NCBI RefSeq assembly: GCF_049478495.1
Contig: NZ_CP168083.1
Coordinates: 496,001-560,000, forward strand
Source of the DNA: P36-A1 sp049478495
Lineage (GTDB): Bacteria; Bacillota_I; Bacilli_A; JAJDGJ01
DNA length: 64,000 bases
Reading direction: 5' to 3'
Numbering within the stretch: position 1 is the stretch's first letter; each line of letters opens with the position of its first letter. The notes beneath the pieces are model-generated. The model saw only the letters and a program-made list of their open reading frames with translations. It had not been told where the DNA came from and did no database searches. Below, piece after piece: positions 1 through 7,291 of the stretch. Made by a program: the position numbers and the translations under genes.

Positions 1-518
1 AGTTAACAGAATCGTTAGTATTATCAGGGAGATTTGATGATGGTACAATAATTCCTGGAGATATATGTCATAAACTGCTTAAATTAGAGTGTGCAGAAAC
101 GGCAGTAACAACTACAGATTTCGGTGAACTGAACAAAAGGCATAATCTTGATATAGATAAAACAATTAATGAAATAGAATTAAGAAATGAAAATTTATTT
201 AGAGATGAATCTGAATACATTAATTCATGGGCTGATAATCAAATAGAGTCTATTCAGGTGAAAGTAAAAGAAATGAGAGAGAAAAGAAAAATATTACAGA
301 TGGATTTTAATTACGAAAAAGATATTTTAGAAAAAGAAAGAATTCAAAGTGAAATTCATAAACTAAGTAAAAAGATATCACAATCATGGATTTCTTTAGC
401 TGAGGCAGAAGATCAAATAAACGAAAGACGTAATAATTTGATGGTTAATTTATCAAAGGAAAAGAAAAAAGAAATAAATATCGAGAATTTGATAAGTATG
501 GAGTTTATTATACGATGA
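1..518 (+). CDS. C-terminal part of a large protein, probably SNF2/HepA-type helicase (5' end outside window)
   Basis: An open frame runs from the first complete codon at position 3 to the stop at 516-518, so only about 171 C-terminal residues are visible. The first third is a mixed globular segment. The last 90 residues are a charged heptad-like helix rich in K, E, R, Q and I, a probable coiled coil. A charged helical tail of this kind occurs at the end of many SNF2/RapA-like helicases of phage-defence loci, but no helicase motif is in view, so the family is inferred. The stop overlaps the next start by four bases (ATGA), indicating translational coupling. Confidence 0.5.
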   Translation, partial: LTESLVLSGRFDDGTIIPGDICHKLLKLECAETAVTTTDFGELNKRHNLDIDKTINEIELRNENLFRDESEYINSWADNQIESIQVKVKEMREKRKILQMDFNYEKDILEKERIQSEIHKLSKKISQSWISLAEAEDQINERRNNLMVNLSKEKKKEINIENLISMEFIIR

Positions 519-1261
519 AACAATTATTTAACGCATTAATGAGTCTGGATTCTAATTCTGCTGTTGGTAGCGACTATGGAATGATTTCCTTTTTATTGTT
601 TATTAAAGAAGAAGATCTGTTCTCGCAAAAAAAAATAGATATCAAAAAATTTGTAGTATATACCTATAGATTCTATCTGGATAATCCAATATTACGAAAA
701 AGAAATTCAAATCGCATGATTCAATGTTTAGAGCTATTTAAACCAGAAGATATGCGAACTTATGTTTTGGCAACACTTGATACAATCAAATCAAGAGTCG
801 AGTATTTAGAATTCGATGAACATTCATTGTGGTTTGATTATGATTTTGACAACTATAATGAATCCCAAAAGAAATTATTTATTAACATAGTAAATATGAT
901 GATTAAAAAATATATAGATTTGCCAGGATTTTCATATACATCATCTTTATCTGAAAGTGATTACCAAAATTACCAAGATTTAAAACTTGGTGACAAATTA
1001 TTTAATAGAGTTTTAGAAAATATAAATTATTGCTTCATTTGTGAAGAAAGTAATGTTTATAATCTGAGATTAGTATTAATAAACTCAGAACATAGTATAT
1101 ATGATACTTATAACTATATTTTATTATGTTCAGAGCATGCAGAAGAATATAGGAAAAAGGTATTCTTTATAGATGAATATGGTTATCCTCATTATTCAAA
1201 TAGAAGAGGATTAAATCATATTGAAATATCTTGTTTAAAAAAAATAAGAAAACACTTATGA
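515..1261 (+). CDS. Uncharacterised protein with HNH-like zinc-knuckle C-terminus
   Basis: The 248-residue protein overlaps the upstream helicase-like gene by ATGA and probably works with it. The first 165 residues are alpha-helical with no motif I recognise. Around residues 173-215 there is a C-x2-C pair (FICEES), then the segment NYILLCSEHAEEY followed by a hydrophobic strand. That layout resembles HNH_2-type nucleases (CxxC, then N-x-LLC-x2-H), although the usual catalytic histidine before it is not clear. It is therefore an HNH-like nuclease, or a zinc-binding relative that has lost catalysis. A strong terminator follows directly, ending the operon. Confidence 0.55.
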   Translation: MKQLFNALMSLDSNSAVGSDYGMISFLLFIKEEDLFSQKKIDIKKFVVYTYRFYLDNPILRKRNSNRMIQCLELFKPEDMRTYVLATLDTIKSRVEYLEFDEHSLWFDYDFDNYNESQKKLFINIVNMMIKKYIDLPGFSYTSSLSESDYQNYQDLKLGDKLFNRVLENINYCFICEESNVYNLRLVLINSEHSIYDTYNYILLCSEHAEEYRKKVFFIDEYGYPHYSNRRGLNHIEISCLKKIRKHL

Positions 1262-1274
1262 AGGAATTTTACCA

Positions 1275-1300
1275 AAAAAGACTCATTATTGAGTCTTTTT
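1275..1300. terminator. Bidirectional terminator
   Basis: A perfect 11-bp inverted repeat (AAAAAGACTCA / TGAGTCTTTTT) with a 4-nt loop is flanked by A and T runs. It serves the 515-1261 gene on the plus strand and the converging small gene on the minus strand, whose stop codon lies in the loop and stem. Confidence 0.85.
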
Positions 1301-1474
1301 AAATTTGATAAGTGTATTAGAAATTGTTATTAGAGAACCAATGGGTACTGTTAAGTAGTCATCTAAATTTATAAAATCCAAATTATCATTTACTGCGAGT
1401 TGTTGTAAAGCCACAAGTAGTTCCTTTATTGAATTAATTTCTAAAACAATACTTATTATTTTATTATCATCCAT
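1286..1474 (-). CDS. Small hypothetical protein (62 aa)
   Basis: A 62-residue acidic, isoleucine- and leucine-rich protein. A near-consensus ribosome binding site (AGGAGGTGA) lies upstream of the ATG on the minus strand, and the gene ends inside a shared terminator. Both signs argue that it is real rather than a shadow frame. It has no cysteines, signal peptide or motif that I recognise. It is divergent from the ribbon-helix-helix gene at 1620, so the operator-rich interval between them could control both. Confidence 0.6.
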   Translation of the reverse strand: MDDNKIISIVLEINSIKELLVALQQLAVNDNLDFINLDDYLTVPIGSLITISNTLIKFKKTQ

Positions 1475-1555
1475 TTATTTCACCTCCTATTAATATATAC
1501 TCAAAAAATTAAAGAATTTCTTTAAATTTAAAAAAGTGTTGCAAAAAATAAACCA

Positions 1556-1605
1556 CAGTGATACACTGGTAGTACAGTGATAAGCGACAGTAGTACTGTC
1601 ATCAC
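1556..1605. promoter_or_regulatory. Cluster of dyad repeats, probable RHH-protein operator
   Basis: Just before the Shine-Dalgarno of the 1620 gene are two dyads: CAGTG-ATA-CACTG (1556-1568) and GACAGTA-g-TACTGTC (1586-1600). The second sits inside a wider GTGAT...ATCAC arrangement. The related half-sites AGTACAGTGAT and TACTGTCATCAC repeat in both orientations. Dense, short inverted repeats are typical of ribbon-helix-helix autorepressor operators, and the downstream gene encodes such a domain. Binding is inferred. Confidence 0.55.
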
Positions 1606-1619
1606 GAGGAGGATGAACT

Positions 1620-2000
1620 ATGACAGTAAATGTAAGTTTTAAATTAACGGAAGATCAATATGAGCAAGTAAAGAATACTGCTGCAAAAAAAAATTTAAGC
1701 ATAACTGATTACATCAAACAATGCTTAGCTTTAGAAAATGAAATTTTTACAGCAGGAGATGCATTGAGGAGAGCACTAGAAAAATATAAAGACAATAAAG
1801 ACGAGTTTTCTATACCGGATTTGTATTCAAATTCTGAGTACCAGCAACTAATTGATGATATTGGTATCTCAGGAGCTGCAAGACTTGGTCGCGGTTTTTT
1901 TATGATGATAAAAGATCGTGATGATATTGAGTGTCTAGGGCCAAGAAAAGTTGTTGAGTATGGTTTAAGTAGGAAACGCTCTTTTTATAGATTTAAATAG
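1620..2000 (+). CDS. Ribbon-helix-helix protein with DUF1413-like C-terminal part
   Basis: The 126-residue protein begins with an RHH signature: a beta strand (TVNVSFKLTEDQYEQVK) and two helices with a polar turn (KKNLSITDYIKQCL), residues 2-40. From about residue 60 it has the pattern FSIPDLYSNSEY...ARLGRGFF..MI, which resembles the DUF1413 family often found in mobile elements and toxin-antitoxin-like loci. The start has a good GAGGAGG site. It sits behind its own dyad operators and heads a run of small co-oriented genes, so it is most likely an autoregulator or antitoxin-like protein. Confidence 0.6.
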   Translation: MTVNVSFKLTEDQYEQVKNTAAKKNLSITDYIKQCLALENEIFTAGDALRRALEKYKDNKDEFSIPDLYSNSEYQQLIDDIGISGAARLGRGFFMMIKDRDDIECLGPRKVVEYGLSRKRSFYRFK

Positions 2001-2018
2001 ATTTACAAGGAGTATATT

Positions 2019-2300
2019 ATGAATTCAAATACATTAATTGGTATACCTGTAGGTAGAATAGTAGGTATGAAAATAATAAATTCAGATTTCTCTGAGTTTG
2101 ATACTTCTAATAGTTCAGATCAATGTTTGTTTGATATATTAGATGAAAAAATCAAATCTGGAGATGGATTTGAATTTATAAAAACTAGTAGAAATATAAT
2201 GATTATTTTACTTAATGATAGATATAGTTATTTATCATCTGATAAATGTATTTATAGTGGACGTACATTTTCAGCTGAAAAGGTGATTGTGAGGATATAG
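2019..2300 (+). CDS. Small hypothetical protein, possibly frameshifted at its 3' end
   Basis: A 93-residue unknown protein with a good AGGAG site 18 bases after the RHH gene. It contains two cysteines and hydrophobic strands, with no known motif. The minus-one frame stays open beyond the stop and adds a plausible helical tail (NVTYLKSMSLNQLEHLKDHL) up to a stop at about 2392. This suggests that a single-base loss in the AAAAGG run near 2278-2283 shortened the original protein of about 125 residues. A separate 23-residue reading frame from ATG 2324 is the alternative. Confidence 0.5.
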   Translation: MNSNTLIGIPVGRIVGMKIINSDFSEFDTSNSSDQCLFDILDEKIKSGDGFEFIKTSRNIMIILLNDRYSYLSSDKCIYSGRTFSAEKVIVRI

Positions 2301-2411
2301 AGAATGTAACTTATTTAAAAAGTATGTCTCTAAATCAATTAGAGCATTTGAAAGATCATCTGATAATTGTTGAAGATACAAAATATATTAACTAAATAGG
2401 AGGAAAAATAT

Positions 2412-2699
2412 ATGAGTAAAGAACAAGAAATTTTGGATTATTTAGATAGAGAAATTTTTGAGCCAATCTTAAATTCAAACGCGCCAAGTAATATTAAACA
2501 TGGTGTTAATATTACTAAAGCACGTATTGGGAAATTACCCGCAATCAGTATGGTTGCGTACTATTGGGATTCGTTAGCACAAGATAATGGAATGGATTTT
2601 GAAAAGAAAGTAAAAGAGTATGATAGTACTTTAAAAACTTTCTCTGATATAATGAATGAGTTTAGGAATAAGTTTAATGATGCATGGCTTAGCAAATAG
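2412..2699 (+). CDS. Small hypothetical protein (95 aa), coupled to the next gene
   Basis: An alpha-helical 95-residue protein preceded by a strong AGGAGG site. The central segment runs HGVNITKARIGKLPAISMVAYYWDSL and the end is a charged helix. Overall it looks like a compact cytosolic helical protein. I do not recognise the family. The last 23 bases overlap the start region of the following gene in another frame, so the two are likely made in fixed ratio and may form a complex. Confidence 0.6.
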   Translation: MSKEQEILDYLDREIFEPILNSNAPSNIKHGVNITKARIGKLPAISMVAYYWDSLAQDNGMDFEKKVKEYDSTLKTFSDIMNEFRNKFNDAWLSK

Positions 2700-3255
2700 T
2701 ATATCTAGCAAACAATTGATTTCTAATATTGTATTAGATTGTGGAATAACATTAGAACTAGATACTGATTGTAAAGGTAATCCTAAATTGCATAGAGGAA
2801 AAAGAGCATTAAAAGATCTATGTTGGTATGAATATAAAATCATATCTAATGATGATTCAATACAATATGATAATATAGCACTTAGTCCTTATTTAATTGA
2901 TGAAGATATATTAGAACTTGCTAGAGAAAATATAATCAAAAATAAAGTTACTGATCCTAACGCATCTAGACCAAATATCGATTATAAAACTGGAAATATT
3001 CATCCTGAAAAAATTAATATTAGTAGTGATAATATTGAAATCAAACAATTTGTATTATGTAAGGGGCTAGGGCCTATTACTGCTATAGAAGAAGGCAGTG
3101 ATGATTATTACTTGTACAAAACTACAAATAGGCAAAAAGGAAAAAGAGTACATAAAGCATGTTATTATCCAATGATTTCAGAAGATAAAAGCTTAGAGAA
3201 TAATTGGAGACAACAGCTATTGAGCGAATTATACGCCAAGCTTCAAACCCTTTAA
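2677..3255 (+). CDS. Uncharacterised cysteine-containing protein (192 aa)
   Basis: Start chosen at ATG 2677, behind AGGAA and overlapping the previous stop; earlier in-frame ATGs (2656) would overlap more. The protein has scattered cysteines (residues about 22, 31, 48, 122, 160) and basic stretches (KLHRGKRALK, TNRQKGKRVHK). These could indicate nucleic-acid or metal binding but match no family I know. It closes the cluster that begins with the RHH regulator and lies about 300 bp before the RloC-like gene. A function within the same defence-like island is inference. Confidence 0.55.
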   Translation: MMHGLANSISSKQLISNIVLDCGITLELDTDCKGNPKLHRGKRALKDLCWYEYKIISNDDSIQYDNIALSPYLIDEDILELARENIIKNKVTDPNASRPNIDYKTGNIHPEKINISSDNIEIKQFVLCKGLGPITAIEEGSDDYYLYKTTNRQKGKRVHKACYYPMISEDKSLENNWRQQLLSELYAKLQTL

Positions 3256-3563
3256 AATAGGGCGGAAATAGGTTACTTCGCATAATACCCTATTATGTCG
3301 GTTTTTCGGTAGTATTTCCCAAACTAATATTAAAGAAAATCATACAGATACTGTAATTGATATTTCTACTTATTTTATGATACATAATATATATGTGGTG
3401 GATCCCTTTCCAAAAAACTTAAAAATAATCCATCACAGTACCTGAGAAGAGTTTCCCATAACTCTTCTTTTTTTGTATTTTGTAAATTATGTATATGCTA
3501 TAATTATCTTAATATGTAATCCGTAAGTTTAAACAAAATAGAATAGAAAAGGAATGATAAGGA
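3256..3563. other. Intergenic region with terminator and an inverted-repeat element
   Basis: No gene is seen. Positions 3284-3300 read CCGACATAATAGGGTAT on the minus strand, nearly identical to a plus-strand copy at 5848-5864 beyond the RloC-like gene. A terminator hairpin occupies 3446-3474, so the 3564 gene has its own promoter in 3475-3560. That segment contains an AT-rich TATAAT-like stretch around 3500. Confidence 0.5.
3446..3474 (+). terminator. Rho-independent terminator
   Basis: Stem GAAGAGTT / AACTCTTC with a 6-nt loop, followed by seven Ts. It insulates the RloC-like gene from the small-gene cluster upstream. Confidence 0.85.
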
Positions 3564-5777
3564 ATGATTAAATCAATATATATGTCAAATTGTGCAACAT
3601 ATTCAGCTGAAGGTGAAAAGATAGAGGACTGTAAGAAAATAAATTTTTTTTATGGACCAAACGGAAGTGGTAAATCCACAATAAGTAATTACCTTTATAA
3701 CTCAGTAGATTCTAAGTACAACTCATGTACAATTGAATGGGAAAATGATAATCCAATGGATACGCTTGTTTATAATAAGGAATTTAGAGCGCGTCATTTT
3801 AAAGAGAATATTGCAGGGGTTTTTACCTTAGGAGCAGATGCTATTGAAGATATTGAAGCTCTTGAGAAAATGAAAACAGATTATGAAAATAAATACGCTG
3901 ATTCTGAAATAAGAAAGAGAACCTTAAAAGGAAAAAATGAAGAAAGACAAGCGCTTGATACAAGATTTAAAGAAAATGTGTGGAGTAATATTTTTAAGAA
4001 AAATGATAGTGATTTTCAAGTGGCGTTTTCCGGGCTAAGAAGTAGTAGAGAAAAATTTAAAGAAGAAGTAATTAATAAATATAATATATCTCATCAATCA
4101 GCTGAAACAAGAGAATCAATCATAGAACGTTCAAAATTGTTGTTTTCAGAAAAGCCAGAATTATGTAACCCAATAAATACAAACGATACTAGTTTAACTG
4201 AACGACTTGATATAATTGAAAATGATCCAATTTGGTCAAAGACTATCGTTGGAAATAAAGATGTCCCAATAGCAAAACTAATTGGATTTCTAAATAATGC
4301 TGATTGGGTTAATAAAGGAAGATCATACATAGGTGAAGATGGTGTTTGCCCATTTTGTCAGCAAAAAACAATTACTAAGGATTTAGAAAATCAGTTAAAT
4401 GATTTTTTTAATGGTGAGTATGAAAATGATATTGAATACATAAATGAATTAGTAACAGAGTATAGAAGTATCTCAGAACAATTACAATCAAAATATATGG
4501 CTATTGTTAATGATGAACATACTACTAATATAGCTAATATAGATACTGTAAAAGCAAATGCATTATTAGATTCATTAAAATCTTCTTTTTCAACTGTTAT
4601 AGTGGAAATGGAATCTAAGACACGAGAACCGGGGAGTTGTATAGAAATATCTAAAAGTAAACAAGCAATAGAAAATATACTTAAAGTGTTTAATAGCGCT
4701 AATGAAGTAATTAATAAGCATAATACAATTGTTGATAATTTCAATGATGAAAAGCAAAAACTAGTTGATGATATTTGGGAATTCTTAGTAACTGAAAATT
4801 CTAGTTTAATAAAAGATTATTTAAAAGATGTAGCAAATATAGACAAAGCAATAAAAGGAATAGCAACTATAATATCAGACTGTCAAATTAAATTAAATGA
4901 GCTTAATGAAAAGATTGTAGAGGCTGGTAAAAATATTACAAGTGTTCAGCCTACTGTTGATGAAATAAATAGATCTCTAAGAGCCTATGGGTTTACAAAT
5001 TTTCAAATTGTTCCGTCTAAGCAAATGGATAATTGTTATCAGATTCAAAGAATGGATGGAACGTTAGCAACTAATACATTGAGTGAAGGAGAAGAAACTT
5101 TTATTTCATTCCTTTATTTTATGCAACTGGCTAAGGGTTCAATGGATGAAACAAAAGTATCTTCAAGTAAAGTCCTAGTTCTAGATGATCCAATTAGTAG
5201 CTTAGATAGCACTGTTTTATATATAGTAAGTTCAATGGTGAAATCACTAGTAAAAGATGTACGTGAAAATAAATCGAACGTTAAACAAGTGTTTGTCCTT
5301 ACGCATAATGTTTTCTTTCATAAAGAAGCTTCATTTATTAATGGAAGAACAAAAGAGTGTAACGATGTTAATTATTGGATTATTAGCAAAGATTATAATG
5401 TAACATCTATACGTAGTTTTGGAAAAGAAAACCCAATAAAAACTTCGTATGAATTGTTGTGGAAAGAATTAAAAACGAATACAAATGCATCGTTAGTAAC
5501 AACACAAAATATTATGAGAAGAATTATTGAAAACTACTTTGGTATATTAGGTAAGGAAATTGATGATACTATAGTTGAATCGTTTGATTCTGTTGAAGAT
5601 AAAACAATATGTCGTTCTTTAATAAGTTGGATTAATGATGGATCTCATTCTATACCAGATGATTTTTACATTGATAGTTATACAGATTCCATCGATAGAT
5701 ATAAGCGTGTCTTTAGAGAATTGTTTGTAAACATGAAACATGAAGAACACTATAAAATGATGATGGAAGAGGAGTAA
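3564..5777 (+). CDS. rloC: RloC-like anticodon nuclease: AAA_13 ABC-ATPase with zinc hook and R-E-H motif
   Basis: The 737-residue protein has an ABC/SMC-type ATPase split by a long coiled coil. Walker A is GPNGSGKST (31-39). A CPFC zinc hook is at 262-265 at the tip of coiled coils spanning roughly 90-480. The signature is LSEGE (506-510), Walker B is VLVLDD (537-542) and the switch histidine is H581. The C-terminal domain has R652-x3-E656 and H695 (SWINDGSH), matching the Arg-Glu-His anticodon-nuclease triad of PrrC and RloC in order and approximate spacing. RloC proteins are about this size and are defined by the zinc hook. The likely role is cleaving tRNA at the anticodon upon DNA damage or phage attack. 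No hsd genes are adjacent. Alternative: an AAA_13 protein of unknown activity. Confidence 0.75.
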   Translation: MIKSIYMSNCATYSAEGEKIEDCKKINFFYGPNGSGKSTISNYLYNSVDSKYNSCTIEWENDNPMDTLVYNKEFRARHFKENIAGVFTLGADAIEDIEALEKMKTDYENKYADSEIRKRTLKGKNEERQALDTRFKENVWSNIFKKNDSDFQVAFSGLRSSREKFKEEVINKYNISHQSAETRESIIERSKLLFSEKPELCNPINTNDTSLTERLDIIENDPIWSKTIVGNKDVPIAKLIGFLNNADWVNKGRSYIGEDGVCPFCQQKTITKDLENQLNDFFNGEYENDIEYINELVTEYRSISEQLQSKYMAIVNDEHTTNIANIDTVKANALLDSLKSSFSTVIVEMESKTREPGSCIEISKSKQAIENILKVFNSANEVINKHNTIVDNFNDEKQKLVDDIWEFLVTENSSLIKDYLKDVANIDKAIKGIATIISDCQIKLNELNEKIVEAGKNITSVQPTVDEINRSLRAYGFTNFQIVPSKQMDNCYQIQRMDGTLATNTLSEGEETFISFLYFMQLAKGSMDETKVSSSKVLVLDDPISSLDSTVLYIVSSMVKSLVKDVRENKSNVKQVFVLTHNVFFHKEASFINGRTKECNDVNYWIISKDYNVTSIRSFGKENPIKTSYELLWKELKTNTNASLVTTQNIMRRIIENYFGILGKEIDDTIVESFDSVEDKTICRSLISWINDGSHSIPDDFYIDSYTDSIDRYKRVFRELFVNMKHEEHYKMMMEEE

Positions 5778-5896
5778 TTAATACTTTATAAAATTTATGT
5801 CAAATTTAACCTATTTTTTGCACCCCCCAAAAATATGTTGGATTTTCCGACAAAATAGGGTATCAAAATTGCCCTCTAGAACGCATCGAGAATATG

Positions 5897-5940
5897 AAAA
5901 CGGGCTGTGGTCAACACTAAAGTGACCATAGCTTGTTTTT
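5897..5940 (+). terminator. Long hairpin terminator
   Basis: An interrupted stem (AAAAC..GGCT.TGGTCA against TGACCA.AGCT.GTTTT) ending in a T run, about 120 bp after the RloC-like stop. Confidence 0.7.
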
Positions 5941-5977
5941 GTAGTTACATAATTGTTTATTATACGAAGATAAAAGA

Positions 5978-6018
5978 AAAAAGGATGTTATTTTGTTTTG
6001 TTAAAATACATCCTTTTT
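5978..6018 (-). terminator. Terminator for the hydrolase gene
   Basis: AAAAAGGATGT and ACATCCTTTTT form an 11-bp stem with a 19-nt loop, 24 bp beyond the minus-strand hydrolase stop. It is symmetric enough to act from both sides. Confidence 0.75.
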
Positions 6019-6041
6019 ATATGACATTGAATTAATGCAAG

Positions 6042-7178
6042 TTATTTAGATAACATCCTTTTTACCATCCAATCAGATCCAAAGCATCCAGCTGAATCCA
6101 TTTGGTCATTTACACAATGTGCTTGACCTGGATATTCAGCATAGTATTTGTCTGTTGATGAAATCATATCATAAATTCTCTTTGGCCCATCCACACCAAT
6201 AATTGGATCCTTCTCAGTGTGGATAATAAGTGTAGGAACAGTAATATTCTTTAATTTATCTGTCACACACATTTCAGTAGACATCTTTGAACATACCTCT
6301 AAATCAGGTTCGTTAAATTTCAATTGGAATCCACCTAAATAGAAATTAGGTATTCCAACCCATGGATGTTTAGTTAAATCGTCTGTTCTATCTGTACCAC
6401 CACGGACAACTAGCCCACAAATATCATCATTAAGTTCACATGCTGCTTGAGTAGCTAAGAATCCCCCGTATGAAATACCATATAAGGCAACTTTATTCCC
6501 AACTCTAGAGTCCGCTTTTACATAATCTATTACTTCTTTAACTGCACCAATATAGTTAGTAGTGTTAAGCCACATATGTTCAAAGTATAAACTAGTTCCT
6601 TGTCCAGGACCATCGAAGATGATAAAAGGAATTCCTCTTTCATAGAAATCATATGCAATTGCATAGTTTTCTTCTTTAAATCCAGTAGCTCCTGGGATAA
6701 ATACTAAAACTGGTGAGTCTGTAGGGGTATTATCAGGTATGCAGAAATAACCTTGCATATTTTTACCTTCATATGGAATGTTGACTGTTTCAAAGTTGCT
6801 TCCACTTAATTCCCATTGCTTTTGGAAAGTTACAGGAACTTTTCCGTAGATTCTCATTTTCTCATCAGTTAATCCATCATGGATACCATAATCAGCTACA
6901 CGGAATAATGCATTTGCTCTTCCATAATAATGACTTGCTGACAATAGATTCCCTTCAGCTTCTAATTTTTTTGCATAAGCAAAATGGCGATCACCAATTT
7001 CTTCTGCCACATCTACGAAGTCTTCTCTTTGTTCCATTGGAACTAATTCAAAACTTTTACCAACACAAGTACAATCACATTCAGTTCTCTTTGTTAATTC
7101 AATAAAGTCTGCAATGTCCATTCCACCTGCAATCATTCTTCCTGGGTTTTGTGCTCCAGGACGTCCACGTACTGCCAT
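6042..7178 (-). CDS. Alpha/beta hydrolase, FrsA/DUF1100-type esterase
   Basis: The 378-residue cytosolic protein has an N-terminal helical cap of about 150 residues and a C-terminal alpha/beta-hydrolase core. Visible elements are the oxyanion strand VLVFIPGATG, the nucleophile elbow GISYGG, an acidic residue in HTEKDPI and the catalytic histidine in GQAHC near the C-terminus. The layout matches the PF06500-like group that includes FrsA, 2,6-dihydroxypseudooxynicotine hydrolase and fungal Ayg1, which cleave C-C or ester bonds. The natural substrate cannot be read from sequence. Two TetR operators lie directly upstream and the regulator gene is adjacent. A terminator separates the two genes, so the hydrolase has its own repressible promoter. 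Confidence 0.8.
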   Translation of the reverse strand: MAVRGRPGAQNPGRMIAGGMDIADFIELTKRTECDCTCVGKSFELVPMEQREDFVDVAEEIGDRHFAYAKKLEAEGNLLSASHYYGRANALFRVADYGIHDGLTDEKMRIYGKVPVTFQKQWELSGSNFETVNIPYEGKNMQGYFCIPDNTPTDSPVLVFIPGATGFKEENYAIAYDFYERGIPFIIFDGPGQGTSLYFEHMWLNTTNYIGAVKEVIDYVKADSRVGNKVALYGISYGGFLATQAACELNDDICGLVVRGGTDRTDDLTKHPWVGIPNFYLGGFQLKFNEPDLEVCSKMSTEMCVTDKLKNITVPTLIIHTEKDPIIGVDGPKRIYDMISSTDKYYAEYPGQAHCVNDQMDSAGCFGSDWMVKRMLSK

Positions 7179-7194
7179 AAATTTTCCTACTTAT

Positions 7195-7238
7195 AGTACA
7201 ATGTACTGTTTTCTTATATTATTATAGTACAATGTACT
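7195..7238 (-). promoter_or_regulatory. Twin TetR operators before the hydrolase gene
   Basis: Two identical copies of the dyad AGTACA-A-TGTACT (7195-7207 and 7226-7238) are spaced 31 bp centre to centre, three helical turns. They lie immediately upstream of the hydrolase start on the minus strand. The AT-rich TATTATTATA stretch between them is a candidate -10 region. No copy occurs upstream of the tetR gene, so control seems aimed at the hydrolase alone. Confidence 0.75.
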
Positions 7239-7255
7239 GTAACAGAAGTCAATAT

Positions 7256-7289
7256 AAAAAAAGAAGAATAACCTTTAGTTACTCTTCTT
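7256..7289 (-). terminator. Terminator between tetR and hydrolase
   Basis: On the minus strand AAGAAGAGTAAC pairs with GTTATTCTTCTT (one wobble) and is followed by a T run. It ends the tetR transcript before the operator region. Confidence 0.8.
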
Positions 7290-7291
7290 AC

